DNA of 45,957 nt from Nemertoderma westbladi (GCA_032718475.1 JAUCBJ010005095.1:1-45957); one strand, 5' to 3'; positions 10,207-21,458 are shown, counted from the first letter of the stretch. Made by a program: numbers and translations. Notes: generated from the sequence alone by a model not told the origin.

Positions 10207-10930
10207 TTTTTTTTTAATTTGTTAATTATGTACTATTATGATATGAAGTCCTTGTCTCATTCTAGATACGGTTTCCCAAACTGGATGCCATTTCTCATAT
10301 ATAACTCCTACTAGCTTAAAACCTTTTTTTACCAGCTTAAGACCCCTAGATCCCTTCTTATAATAAAACCTTTCTGGTTTACTCAAACATGCATGACCCC
10401 CAATTGCAGCATATATACAACAAGGCTGGGTGTCAAAAGGGTCCAAACTGAAATTGATGAATTTTGGGCTTTAGGGCTTAATTTAGAATTTTAAATTTAA
10501 AAGTAATTCGGTACTGTAGTTTGTAGTAAAATAATGTTTTGTATTATTTACACAAAGTACCAACAGTACCTGTATATAGCAAAACAAATTAATGTAACAT
10601 ATTATCAATAACAAATTAAGAATAAACTAATTTAAGTAAACATTGATTGAATTTTATAAATAGTTATAGACTGAATTTTATAAATAGTAACATTTCTGCT
10701 TTCTCTGCAGCCAGATGATTTTGGGCATGGTGTATAATTTATACCAGCATGTGTGCCATCATGAAAAACATCGGGTACTTAGAATAATTGTCCTTCCACC
10801 ATGCCAAAATGATGGATGAATTATCAATTTGTTTTTTGAGATGAGCACAGATCGCACACCCCCTCAGCACAAGGTACCCACCCAAGTATTATTCCTCAAT
10901 TTCTAACATTTCCTCAACCATGGATAGAAG
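10207..10930. other. Non-coding AT-rich stretch
   Basis: A minus-strand frame at 10222-10446 (PERFYYKKGSRGLKLVKKGF) is not a family I recognise and has no support beyond being open. A short duplication GAATTTTATAAATAGT occurs near 10650-10690. Confidence 0.35.
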
Positions 10931-10989
10931 TTACTACTACTACTAGCCATATCTATTCATACGGCTCTAGCCACTGGAGAATGCAGTGG

Positions 10990-11260
10990 ATCACCAGAGT
11001 TAAATGGCGATTCGTTCTGCAACTTCATTTGCCAATGCCAAACCATGCATGTTATCTGATGAATACAACTTTAGTTTGCGACCTGGATCCATAATAGTGG
11101 CCAGATGAACGAATGGGTTCGGTTCAATAGATTGAATCTTATAAAATCGTTTCTTGACATCAGAGTGCAATGAATGTATAAAAGAACAAATCATTTTTTC
11201 CACTTCTGAACAAAACCAAAATATTACACCTTTTATTACAGTTGCAGCAGCTCATCTCCA
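10990..11260 (-). pseudogene. Probable hAT transposase remnant
   Basis: The minus-strand frame 11203-11000 contains KRFYKIQSIE, then HLATIMDPGRKLKLYSS. This resembles the hAT block in which an RF-x2-I-E helix is followed by ATxLDPRFK before the C-terminal dimerisation region. The expected arginine-phenylalanine of DPRFK is degenerate (DPGRK). No neighbouring BED finger or RW box could be traced, and no 8-bp duplication was found. The assignment rests on one motif. Confidence 0.45.
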
Positions 11261-12578
11261 ATTTAAAAGAACAAAGCCCCATGAAGTCTGGTTCATTGTA
11301 ATGTCCTATGAAGATTATTAACGAATTACTTAGAAGAAACAACTCATAGGAAAGAGTGGCATCACTACCACCCACGCAATCTTGATCAGATTGTGAAGCA
11401 GATAAAGTTCAGATTTAGTGAGATTTATTTCGAAAGCTGTTTCATCTTCAGCACAAACATGAGTGTAGCTAAACCTGCATTTCCAGCCGCCACTCGACCA
11501 TATCAAATGTAGCCACCAACTATTGACATCCTGAATAAATTATCATCATCCTGAATAACTGCTTCTGGTCATACTTCTGAATTTTGTACAAATGGCAAAT
11601 GTCTTTGAAACTCTTATTAAAGTGCTGTGAAATTTATCGGCATTTGGAGACTGAATTGTTTAACAAATACTTGCACTGTGATACAAATACTAGCACAACT
11701 GCCATTTGGAACCGTTGTCAACGTTAGTCAACCCCTGACCATGTTTGATCCACCATCATGCAATAAATAGAACATGCTCATATTCTCATTGTTTTCTCTC
11801 GAGATGCAGATGGTGTATGGGGACGGGGTGTAACAGTAGCACAGAATGCCTGAATAGGTATATTTATTTATATTTCTACATTTTAGGAATTATCATTATA
11901 CATCAATCATTAGGTCTACATTAAAAAGCAATAAAAATATTATTGTAAGTACAAAAATAAGAAAAGTTTTGTGGCTCAAGTGCTTGAAATAGATATTATT
12001 GCCTGTCATGTGCGCGCTGCCCAACAATGAGGAGTTGGCTGAAATATGAATTCACAACGTAACGTGTTATTTTATTTATATTATATTGTGCCCTCTATTA
12101 ATATATTGTAAATATAAATTTTTAAACGATTTTACTTTTTATTTTTTTTTTATTTAATGAACTATTTACTACACAATATAATCAAATTGATACAGTATTT
12201 CATATAATTGAGTAAGTTAAGTTCCGGGTACATAAATGATTATATAATGTAGACGGAGGCTTGTCGGGTAGGCCCATTACACAAACCCCCGTTTACATTT
12301 GTAAATAAGTAGGTATATCATTGTAATTAAGTAGGTAGGGCCTAACACTAAATAAGCGCTACTGTAAATACGTATGTTGCACTGTAAATATGTTAACAAC
12401 TCATGAAAAACAACTATTGGTAATACAGTAGGTAAATAAATCATGCAGGATGCAGTCTAAAAAGGGAAACATTTCAGTATACAATATAACACAGTAAATT
12501 GAATATAACGAAGCGGAAGGTCCAAACTACAGTACTTAGATTACATAATTTATATGATTAAGGTGCAAAATTATAGTT
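11261..12578. other. Non-coding stretch, includes likely 3' flank of the CR1-like LINE
   Basis: No supported gene. Low-complexity AT DNA at 11860-12200. The 12230-12578 part lies directly 3' of the minus-strand LINE ORF and is probably its 3' untranslated region, but I could not find its terminal repeat or target duplication. Confidence 0.4.
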
Positions 12579-14515
12579 TTATCGATAATTAATTACAGTT
12601 GGATATTTCTTAGTTTGATTAGGATTCAATAGAACGCGCATATCTGCCAGATATAAATGTAATTTATATTTGAAGATTCTAATAGATTGTGCCTGCCGCA
12701 CAGTTTCGGGGACTCCATTCCAGACTTCCGGGGCCCTGACTTTGATGGATTGTTTAGCAATCTGTAATCTTTTACGGGGTACAGTACATTGTCCGTTAGT
12801 AGCATTTCTTGTACGGTGATTGTGCGTGGTAGATGTGAGTGTAAGTAGTGTTGGTAGGATGTTTGGTGGTAGTAATTTATGTAAGTAGTTATAGCAAAGT
12901 ATCGCGACTTGTTTTTTTAAGATTGAAGTAATAGTGAGTGGTCGGAAGTCTGTGTTTCCTCTAGACTGTACAGTTTTTATGGCCCTGTTTTGTAAACTCT
13001 GGAGTGATTTTATTGTGGTTGTAGGGTTTTCCATGGATTTTCTGTTTTTCCTCCTCCGTCGGTAGTGATTTCTGTGTTGGTTTGTGGAAGTATTTGATTC
13101 TGACTTGTATGATGTAGCTGCCCAGACAGCATTGCAGTACTGTAAATATGGGTCGATCATCGTATGGTAGAGTAGTTTTAGTGCGTGTGGTGAAATGAAG
13201 TTTTTTATTTTGTTAATTATCCCTAAGTTACGACTAATTTTGTGTCGTATATGTTCCCGGTGGTGTTTCCAGGTAAGATGTTCATCTATGTAAAGTCCAA
13301 GAAATTTTATCGATTGTTTTCTTTTTAATTCAACATTGTTAATAATTACTTTTCCTTCACTGTTGATTTTGGGTGATCTATTGTGAGTGTGGAAAATGAT
13401 ATAGTTCGTTTTCCCAGTGTGGAGAGAGAGTCGGTTTAATTGAAACCACTTAGCTAATTTGGTAAGTTCAGCATTAATATCTGTGATTAATTGATTTATG
13501 TCTTTGCCAGCTTTAAATAGATTAGTGTCGTCGGCAAATAAGATAAGTTTTGATGAAGTAGAGAAGTTAGTAATGTCATTACAGTATATGATAAATAGGA
13601 GGGGACTCAACAACGAACCTTGTGGCAAGCCTATTATAATTGGTAGTAATTTCGATTTTCCAGAGCCTACTGTGACGTACTGCAATCGGTTAGAAAGATA
13701 ATTGGTTAGCCAAAGTAGTACAGTATCTGTGATCCCGTAGCGTTCTAGTTTTTGTATTAGTATTTTGTGATTAACTGTGTCGAACGCCTTGGATAGATCT
13801 AATGACACACCAATCATGTATTCCCCATTGTCCAAAGCGTCTGTTATGTGCTCCAGTAGTGTAAGAAGTGCGTGTTGGGTTGAGTGTTTGATTCTGAAAC
13901 CAAATTGTGCTGTATTGAGTAACGCATGTTTCATAAGGTAATCTGTGAGCTCAATGTGAACAATCTTTTCGAGAATTTTAGAAAAGTACGCTAGAACTGA
14001 TATGGGTCTATAATTTATTGGGAATGTTGGATTTTCTGACTTAAAGACTGGTGTGATTCGGGATACTTTCATTTTATTTGGAAATTGACCACTTATTAGT
14101 GAGATATTAGCAATATGGGATAAGGGTTCAGCTATAAGTGACATAGTTGGGTGAACTGCGGTTGCTGTGATATCATCGTAACCGGGGCTTGTCCGTTTAT
14201 TGAGACCATTTGCTATGTTCATTATATCCTCAGGAGTTACAGTATTAAACGTTTTTAATTTGTCAGTTGGTGGGGTGGGTAAGTAATCTAACGGTGAGCC
14301 CTCTGTTGGTGGTATGAATTTGTCTAGTTTTGTTCCTACAGTTTGATAGTGTGTATTAAAGCAATTTGCGATATCTGTGGGGTCACTGTAAGTCCGATTT
14401 CCATCAGTTAATAGTGAAGGAGAAGAGGATTTAGGTTGTCTATGGAGTAGGTTACTTATGTGCCGCCAAATAGATTGTATATTTTGTTTTTTAAAGTCTA
14501 AGTTGGTATTGAAAA
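12579..14515 (-). CDS. CR1/L2-like LINE reverse transcriptase
   Basis: The frame is open from about 14515 down to TAA at 12579; the ATG at 14222 lies inside a conserved linker and is not a natural start, since conserved residues (IWRHISNLLHRQPKSS, YSDPTDIANCFNTHY) continue upstream. RT blocks are in order: GYDDI, NYRPISVL, GVSLDLSKAFDTVNH, GLPQGSLLSPLLF, LILFADDTNLF (FADD codons at 13527-13538) and a C-terminal APEVWNGVPETVRQ. All core catalytic aspartates are present, and no internal stop occurs in about 640 codons. The protein would copy LINE RNA at a nicked target. It is separated by a frameshift from the PHD-endonuclease frame upstream, and most of the endonuclease is gone, so the copy is not autonomous. 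Confidence 0.85.
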
Positions 14516-15139
14516 CATTGATTTATCCTGAGAATTATTTAACCATGTTTCAGATATGGCAATGACCGAAAAAGTTGTTTTAAGAGAGGACAGGAGATTT
14601 TCTACTTTTTCAAAGTTTGCAGACAAACTACGTGCATTAAAATGGATGAGTGATAACTTTGATGGTAGCGTTGCAAAGTTGTGGTTATAGTCGTCTGTGA
14701 AGTTGTATGTACAATTACGTAGGTGGGAAGTGTCTGCGGGTATGAATACATCGGCATTGTAATCGTTATCAAATTCACTGTCCTTGGATTTTGTGGTATG
14801 TGGGGTGTCAATTTTTTCGAAGTATTGTTTGTCAAGGCAGGTAATGTCAATGAACTCTGGTATGCGGTATTCTCGCATGGTAATAGAAAATTCATTTTCA
14901 TCAGTGATGTGTTGGAATGGTAGTATGTCAGCTAAACAATCAGGGCAGAACCAGGGAAGGCTAGACTGTGTCAAATGTTCGTAATCTCTTTTGATCAATT
15001 TTGCAGATATACACCTAAGATGCCACCATTGATTACAGGAGTCACAATACACAGCGCGGTGTGTATCACAAACCTTTTTCTTGCAGGATTTACAAGGAAA
15101 AAATGAGTTATTATTACTATAGATGTGGGTAGTAGCCAT
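14498..15139 (-). CDS. PHD finger plus start of endonuclease of the same LINE (truncated)
   Basis: ATG at 15139. Residues about 17-70 form a PHD finger: CKSC, CDTHRAVYCDSC, WWHLRC and FCPDC supply the C4-H-C3 ligands. After an acidic spacer comes LSLIHFNARSLSANFEKVE and VIAISETWLN, the first strands of an AP-type endonuclease including its catalytic glutamate region. The frame then ends at 14498 just after SMFSIPT, where it overlaps the RT linker in another frame. Roughly the remaining endonuclease domain is absent, indicating an internal deletion with frameshift near 14510-14525. PHD fingers are known at the N terminus of CR1-group LINEs and are thought to bind chromatin or nucleic acid. Confidence 0.8.
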   Translation of the reverse strand: MATTHIYSNNNSFFPCKSCKKKVCDTHRAVYCDSCNQWWHLRCISAKLIKRDYEHLTQSSLPWFCPDCLADILPFQHITDENEFSITMREYRIPEFIDITCLDKQYFEKIDTPHTTKSKDSEFDNDYNADVFIPADTSHLRNCTYNFTDDYNHNFATLPSKLSLIHFNARSLSANFEKVENLLSSLKTTFSVIAISETWLNNSQDKSMFSIPT

Positions 15140-16044
15140 TGAAATAAAATATCCTCTGGTTAATAATTAGCAGTCCAGTAAGATGTATGTGGTTATAGTA
15201 ATCTATTATGTACTGTATTAATTATAAAATAAAGCATTATTATGATTAGTAAGCGGAGGGGGGGGGGGCAGACCAGTAAGGCCTTAGAATGGGGTTACAT
15301 TGCATTGGATTTGGATGAGGAGTGGAGAATCGTTTATGTGATTAAAACCAAATTATCCCGTGTGGGGTTTAGTTAAAATAAAAAAAAATTAAGCAAAGTA
15401 TCTGATATCTGGCTCTGGTCTTCCGATTTTTTAAAATAATTATCTGGGTATGACTCTCTGGTTTACCCCCCAGGGTTACGAAAAACAGGCCTCTGCCTCA
15501 ACTATAGTCTGCAGACGTAGCCTATTGAAATATAACAGTTCAGCAGTAGGAGTAAAACTTTACCCGAAGAGCTTTGGGATAGTCTAGAGTTGTATGGTGT
15601 AGGCCCTATCCTATATAGTATTATGATTAGTTTACAGGGGACAGGGTCGTTGATGCTGGCTGCTCTGCAAAACTACCGGGATTATTGGTATCCATTCCTT
15701 TGAATTCCAAAAAGCATTTATTAAAGATGATATGGAGATAGATGATACTGATGCAGCCACATATTTTGGAGTATCTCAAGCTACAAGTAGGGGTGTCACT
15801 GCCGAATTCTATCTCACAACAACTTGAGTATTTAATGACCAAAGAATTAGCGAAATCCACTAGCTACACTGGCAGGTCTACAATAAAAGGCATTGAATGC
15901 AACTCACTTGTTTGTTGACATGGGCAATGTCACACTTTTAGAGAAGGCAAACTACAATCAAAAGGAGTACTGGTACACAGTCAGCAATCTCGAGAAATAT
16001 ATCAAGTTGAGACTAGATTCCTATGTGGATACAAGTGGATCCAG
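15140..16044. other. Non-coding stretch between two LINEs
   Basis: Contains a G-run at about 15257-15268. Short frames at 15627-15860 (minus) and 15893-16150 (plus, partly overlapping LINE copy C) show no family I recognise. The first part is probably the 5' flank of the PHD LINE; no target duplication was found. Confidence 0.4.
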
Positions 16045-16047
16045 TAA

Positions 16048-17967
16048 TACTACTACTAGGATCGGCATGCTGCATTGCAGCTGCATTTTTAAGAATGCTG
16101 TGCCGGCTTGTCAACAAAATTGCGCCGCCACAACTCCCTATCACCCATGACATTTGCTAGATCATCCGCATCTTTAAGGCCAGTGTCCTTTAAGATGCGT
16201 CTCAAGAAAGTCATGGGCTGTCCACCATGCTTATTCACTCCATGAGGCTGCCAAAGTACAAGATTATGCACTGGCTGGTCCTCACGGCGAAAGCAATGTC
16301 CTGCAAAGCGGAGGCGATTTTGTTCTAGTGTCAAGCTTGGGGGAACCAATGAGACACCTCCAATGTTATATAGTGTCTGGTTGGAGATGTGTGCATTGTA
16401 CTTGACACAATGTACCCGGCGTAGCATTCTTGTGAATGTGCCATCCAGAGATTTGGTGTCCTCAGCAGTTAGAGCCCAGCATGGACTCCCGTAGAGGAGT
16501 ACTGGAACTACTGCTGCTCTAAATAATCGGACCTTAAGTTTCCGATTAATTCTAGGTGACTTCCAAATCCTGGAAAGCCTATTCAAGGCTGCCCATGCCT
16601 TTCCCTTACGTATTCGAAGGTCCTCACCTGACTTCCGGATCCATGATCCCAGGTAACAGAAGTCGTCCACATGCTCAAGCATACCATCCTTTGAGCTTAT
16701 GCTCATCCGATCAGAGACTTGCTGAGGACTTTCAAAGTTAACTGTCAGAATTTTGGTCTTTCTGGAGTTAATAAAAAGACCAACACTAGAAGCAGCATGT
16801 TCTAATGAGCTGAGGAGCCGCTGGGCTCCCTCTAATGATTCTGAGAGTACTCCTAAGTCATCAGCAAAGTCTAGATCAGTTAGGTACTTGGCAGGATTTC
16901 CTCGACTTCTGGAGCCAGTAGGTGGAGTTATCATCACCCCATCATCATTATGATGATCTAAGGACATGCGTAGAACATAGTCAACCACAATAATGAACAA
17001 GAATGGTGCAAGTGTGTCTCCTTGGAGGACGCCCCATAACACTTCAAATGGTTCTGTGTCACCGTCAACAGTAGACACAAATGTTGTCGAACCATCGTAT
17101 ACTGATCTGATTGCTGCAATAATTTCATCAGGAATCCCATATAATGAAAGTATGCTGAACATACGTGAGCGAGAGACTGAATCAAAGGCCTTGAAGAAGT
17201 CAACAAAGATAACAGCCAGATGCCTGTCTTTCTTTTTTGATAACTCTTCAATTATCCTTCTAAGTGCCAAAATGGGCTCCATGGTCCCACGACCTTTACG
17301 GAACCCATTCTGATTTCCACGTAGCAGTCTCTCAATGGGATCCCTGATGCGATTTAATAGAATTCTATTGTATAGTTTTGCAGCAATCGAGATCAATGAG
17401 ATTCCCCGAAAAGAACCATAGAGTGTTAGGTTGCCCTTCTTGGGAACTGGCACCAACTTATTTGTTTTCATTTCTTGTGGGACTCTTGTTGTACGGTACA
17501 TGTCTACTATGATGGGATAGATGAGCTTTAAACACTCAGGTATTTTAAAGACCTCAGGGGGAACACCATCTACTCCACTGGCACGATTGGTCTTAATGCT
17601 CTTTGCAGCAGCCTTCACTTCTGCAAAGGAGATATCGCCAATGGGAATATCTGGGAGTACAGACTCAGACACTTTTACTTCTATAAAGTTATCAGGCAAT
17701 ACCCTGTCATTATTGAGGAGCTTTTCAAAGTGGGCTTTCCAACCATTGAGGCGATCGGCTGGTGATTCAGCCTTAACCTTGGTGGTTGGTTGGCTTTTCC
17801 GCCCAGTAAGCAGATTGATCGATTTCCATGCCTGGGATGATTGCCTGCTGTCGTCAGCATCATTGATGGCATCAACCTGTTGGTTTATTAGCTCCTGTAG
17901 ATTAACAGAGTACTGCCTGTTCAGGGACCTAGATGCAGCTTTAACTGCATTCTTGGCCGCTGTAGTA
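16048..17967 (-). CDS. RTE-like LINE, RT ORF with 3' tail (copy C, 5'-truncated)
   Basis: One frame is open from the truncation point near 17967 to the stop at 16089, about 626 codons. It lacks the endonuclease. In order: the linker AWKSINLLTG, ASGVDGVPPEVFKIPE, NGFRKGRGTMEPI, AVIFVDFFKAFDSV, LWGVLQGDTLAPFLF, TDLDFADDLGVLSES (FADD at 16857-16868) and FCYLGSWIRKSGEDL, then a C-terminal domain with FAGHCFRREDQPVHNLVLW. All RT catalytic aspartates are present. The element ends with GCAGCTGCAATGCAGC followed by (TAG)n, read on the minus strand at 16045-16060. The left flank and the flank beyond 17967 share no clear duplication. This is the reference copy for the other fragments in the window. Confidence 0.9.
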
Positions 17968-18276
17968 AGTATATGATTGAAAAGTCCAGTATTATATTTA
18001 TCCTATACATATAAAAATGCTCAATTTGACTGTTTGTTTGTTTGTTTGTACAGCTATAGAAATGGACATGTTGCCAGTTTACGAGAAGTTTTTTGATGTT
18101 TTGGAACCAGCACCACTGCGGGTGTTGCAAGCCCTGAATACTCCAGAGTTGACCTTGAGACTGGTGACTTCATCCACCTGTTACGAAAATTGAAATATCA
18201 CAAATAATTACTATAGGCCTGTACCAATTGGGTAGCTTTAAATAATATTTTTGTGCATCATAATTTTTTATTTTAG
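17968..18276. other. Short stretch between LINE copy C and the Helitron fragment
   Basis: A 40-codon plus-strand frame from an ATG at about 18061 (DMLPVYEKFFDVLEP) is unrecognised. The last 40 bases form a T-rich tract ending in TTTTAG, a plausible splice acceptor for the Helitron exon that starts at 18277. Confidence 0.35.
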
Positions 18277-18518
18277 GGCAACCCGCCTTTTTCAGCAATA
18301 TCTCTGTTTGGCGCCTGCCAAGATAGAAAATCGGGAACTGGGCCCAGTTGCACGAAATTTACTCAGCAAAAGTTTTTACTTAAAGCGCCAGTTTTTACTC
18401 AACTAAAAACCGATTTTTACTCAGACGGTTGCACAAAACTTTTACTTGAACTATTATTACTTATGCTAAGTAAAAATTCTAAGTAAGCTCGGAAGGTACT
18501 TTAGCTGCTGCAAATAAA

Positions 18519-19324
18519 GTGTTAAACATATTCAGTGTTAAAAATAAACTTCTAAATTGTACTGAAATGGCTTTTATGCCTGTCTTACCTATTTACGATG
18601 TAAATATGAGTGCTGTAAACCGATTGTACAGAGATAGAGAGTATCCGATCCGCTGTCTTTCTGGAATGAAAAATAATTTTTCGACCATTACCGCTTCTCT
18701 AAGTTCAATTTCATGCGAATTACCGAAATTCTTCGCTCCGATATTGAGCCTACTACAAAGCGGAGCAAAGCGATTTCCACCGAGCAGCAGCTGTGCATTG
18801 CCCTGCGGTTTTTTGCAACTGGAGAGTTCCAAAATACCGTTGGCGATTCCATTTGAGTGAACAAGTCAACTGTTAGTAGAACAATCCACAAAATCAGTGG
18901 CATTTTGGCGCCAAAACTTGATGATTTTGTCCGATTCCCGAATGATGACGGCATGGCTGAAATTCAACAGTATTTTTACGGAAGATTTGAACCCCTCATG
19001 AATCCACAACTACCAGCAGAAATCAAATATAATAAAGCTCAAACTACTGCACGCAGCATAATCGAAAGAAGTTTCGGAAGACTGAAGAGACGTTTTCACT
19101 GCTTGCATGGTGAAATTCGCTATGAACCAGTGCGCGTGTGCCGTATCATTGCTGCTTGTATCGTTCTTCATAACTTTGCGATCATGTTTAATGAAGATGA
19201 ACCGCTCGAACCTTTGCCAACAGAAGCAAACCAGCCGGAACCCGCTGTTTCTACCGATGACAATGATGGACAAACGTACAGGCGACATATTATTTTAACA
19301 GTTACTTTGCGTAAATGTTTTTAA
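18519..19324 (+). pseudogene. HARBI1-like: HARBI1-like transposase, deleted in the catalytic core
   Basis: The N-terminal part (18519 frame) has RLYRDREYPIRCL; a frameshift in the T-run at about 18677-18682 leads to YRFSKFNFMRITEILRSDIE and LCIALRFFATGEFQ, the helix-turn-helix that precedes the DDE fold. A TGA at 18854-18856 replaces a glycine codon before VNKSTVSRTIHKI. After FVRFPNDDGMAEIQQYFYGR the sequence jumps to PLMNPQLPAEIKYNKA, so the central domain with the first two catalytic aspartates is missing. The C-terminal block SIIERSFGRLKRRFHCL, with the catalytic glutamate, and CRIIAACIVLHNFA are well kept. The family needs about 350 residues; this copy cannot be active and would depend on a relative elsewhere. 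Confidence 0.85.
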
Positions 19325-19784
19325 ATAAAAATATTAAATATTTTGTAAATATTTTTATTTGGATATGATATGTAGTATTTAAAGTATATACAGTACAGCA
19401 GTAGAATGAACTACAAATTTAACAAAGTTACAAATTTTAATAACAGAGAATGGCTACTTTTGATTGCACTATTTAAAATATACAGTAACTAACTAAATAC
19501 CATAGAAGTAGATATAGATAAGTCACTGATGCAACCTACACATACTGTACAACCCGTAGTACACAGTGAAACAGACTGTGTCAGCTATTGAATGGATGAA
19601 GCCATTCTGGAAAAATTCTAGTAGGCCTAAATCAGTATTGAGTATACTGCATTTCATTGTACTGCGGCGTAATGTTTGGCTGGTAAGGAAGTTCTTCCAC
19701 GATTTCGGGGGGTGGTTGTGGAATTGGAATGCCATCCCGCTGCATTTCATACAGTAGTTTGGCAATTTCTAACTTCAATTTGTA

Positions 19785-20429
19785 TTATTCTAACAATTCC
19801 TTTTCACGTTGCTGCGTTAAAGTTTCGCGTTGCAGAATTAGTGCTTCCTTTTGTAATTTAAAAAGTTCTTCCACTGGTCTTTGCGGCGTACGTTTTTGAA
19901 TCGTTTCTGAATTGGGCACGCTTGATGGGCGAGACAAAGGCGTTTCGGCTCGCAAATACGTTTCCTCACCACCTTCAGCAGGGTTCACAGAACTCACTTC
20001 CACTTCGATTGCAACTGCGGCACCCATCCCCGACTCCATACCCGAACCGATTCCCGCGAGCGCCGGCGATTCGGCACCGATTATTTCAACCATTTTTAAA
20101 ACGGCTGCACTATCCGGTGGATTTGGGAGTGGGCCACCCCCGGTCTTATGTTGGCGCCACTCAGTGCAATAATTCCGGGCCAATTGTTTCATGTTGTCGA
20201 TTTTCCTCTGCACGGATGTGGTGTCGTATTTCTTTGTTGCTTTACTGTTAAACTCGTCAACAAGTTTTTGCTTCCTTTCCATCTTAACCTTCTGTGTAAT
20301 TGCAGGGTTGACTTTAGAAATCAAAATAGAGTGATATTTTTCATAAGTTTCGGCTAACTCACATTTGTCTTTTGCGTCCCAAGTAATCCTCGCTTTCTTA
20401 TTTTCTGGCTCGATCCTTGCTGTAGCCAT
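19785..20429 (-). CDS. Harbinger Myb/SANT-like DNA-binding protein
   Basis: A complete 214-codon ORF starting ATGGCTACAGCAAGG. Residues about 10-100 form a Myb/SANT-like trihelix: ITWDAKDKCELAETYEKY, KRKIDNMKQLARNY-type third helix (here SVQRKIDNMKQLARNYC) and EWRQHKTGGGPL. The middle is rich in G, S and E, and the C terminus ends in a charged coiled-coil-like helix (LILQRETLTQQREKELLE). In Harbinger elements this second protein binds the termini and helps bring the transposase into the nucleus; that role is known for the family and inferred here. It lies convergent to the transposase inside the same termini. It is the only intact gene of this element. Confidence 0.8.
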   Translation of the reverse strand: MATARIEPENKKARITWDAKDKCELAETYEKYHSILISKVNPAITQKVKMERKQKLVDEFNSKATKKYDTTSVQRKIDNMKQLARNYCTEWRQHKTGGGPLPNPPDSAAVLKMVEIIGAESPALAGIGSGMESGMGAAVAIEVEVSSVNPAEGGEETYLRAETPLSRPSSVPNSETIQKRTPQRPVEELFKLQKEALILQRETLTQQREKELLE

Positions 20430-20908
20430 TTTCTAAGAATCCAAGAAAGGAACCGCACACAATAATGCAATTCTACTAAAATAAACAGATCAGTAACACA
20501 AATTAATTAGTTGATTACCATATACTAAGTAAATACTTAGCTGTAAGTATTTACTTAGCTAAGTATTTACTTGGGAGTTTCGTGCAACCGAACTTTATTT
20601 TTACTAAGTAAATACTTAGCTAAGTAAATACTTAGGCCCCGCAAGTAAATATTTGGCTTAACTAAGTATTTTTTCGTGCAACCCAGCCCTGTACTACTTG
20701 CGGACCAATCAGAAGAAGCTACGAGCCGATAAATATGGAAGACTCTTTGAGGCTGTACATTATTCATACGACACCAATAACAGCATCCTCAGAGCCGGTA
20801 ATACCTTCCCATCCATGTCAGCTCGCCACTCTACATGCAAGCTCACGACCAGGCAAGTTGCAACTGACATTTTCTTGCCAATTAAATAATATTTTAATCT
20901 CCAGTATC

Positions 20909-21458
20909 TATGTACTTGACACAGTGAACCCGGCGTAGCATTCTTGTGAATGTGCCATCCAGAAATTTTGTGTCCTCAGCAGTTAGAGCCCAGCATGGAC
21001 TCCCATAGAGTACTGGAACTACTGCTGCTCTAAATAATCGGACCTTAAGTTTCCGATGAATTATATGTGACTTCCAAATCCTGGAAAGCCTATTCAAGAC
21101 TGCCCATGCCTTTCCCTTACGTATTCGAAGACTCCTGACTTCCAGATCCATGATCCCAGGTAACAGAAGTTGTCCAGATGCTCAAGCATAACATCCTTTG
21201 AGGTTATGCTCAACCTGTCAGAGACTTGCTGAGGACTTTAAAGGTTAAATGTCAAAATTTTGGTCTTTTGGAGTTAATAAAAAGACCAATACTAGAAGCA
21301 GCCTGTTCTAATGAGCTGAAGAGCAGTTGGGTTCCCTCTAGTGATTCTGAGAGTACTCCTAAGTCAACAGCAAAGTCTAGATTAGTTAGGTACTTGGCAG
21401 GATCTCATCGACATCTGGAGCCAGTAGGTGGAGTTACCATCACCCCATCATCATTATG
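20909..21458 (-). pseudogene. RTE-like LINE RT fragment (copy D), truncated at both ends
   Basis: The minus strand matches 16400-16955 of copy C: landmarks include LNRLSRIWKSHI, FRAAVVPVLYGSPCWAL (one residue lost) and TSRKTK-region sequence. Several small indels break the frame. Neither the (TAG)n tail nor upstream RT blocks are present, so this is an internal piece left by deletion, sitting between the two Helitron remnants. Confidence 0.85.

Larger units (their letters stand above)
18341..20688. mobile_element. PIF/Harbinger transposon, internally deleted, 2348 bp
   Basis: Termini are inverted: GGCCCAGTTGCACGAAA at 18341-18357 and its counterpart (14 of 17 matching) at 20672-20688. Both are followed inward by ACTTAGCTAAGT-like subterminal repeats. 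The trinucleotide CTG flanks both ends (18338-18340, 20689-20691). The element carries the two typical Harbinger genes in convergent orientation: a DDE transposase (broken) and a Myb/SANT-like protein (intact). The 3-bp duplication fits the superfamily, although CTG departs from its usual TWA. Confidence 0.8.
18277..20850 (+). mobile_element. Helitron Rep-region fragment, split by a Harbinger insertion
   Basis: Left part 18277-18340 encodes ATRLFQQYLCLAPAKIEN; right part 20692-20850 encodes YLRTNQKKLRADKYGRLFEA and, through frameshifts, a PS...SPLYMQAHDQA stretch. Removing the inserted element with one copy of its CTG duplication joins the two parts in one open frame. The composite pattern (QQY, K-I-E, then NQKKLR and L-x-x-A, then a PRxM-Q-like block) is that of the Helitron-like N-terminal region that precedes the Rep HUH motif. 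The HUH motif itself is not present. A PIF1-type helicase remnant in the same orientation follows at 21817-22685 and probably belongs to the same element. Confidence 0.6.

Noticed and set aside
16556-17976. Plus-strand open frames within LINE copy C
   Set aside because: They are antisense shadows of the minus-strand RT gene; the same shadows recur over copies A, B, D, E and F.
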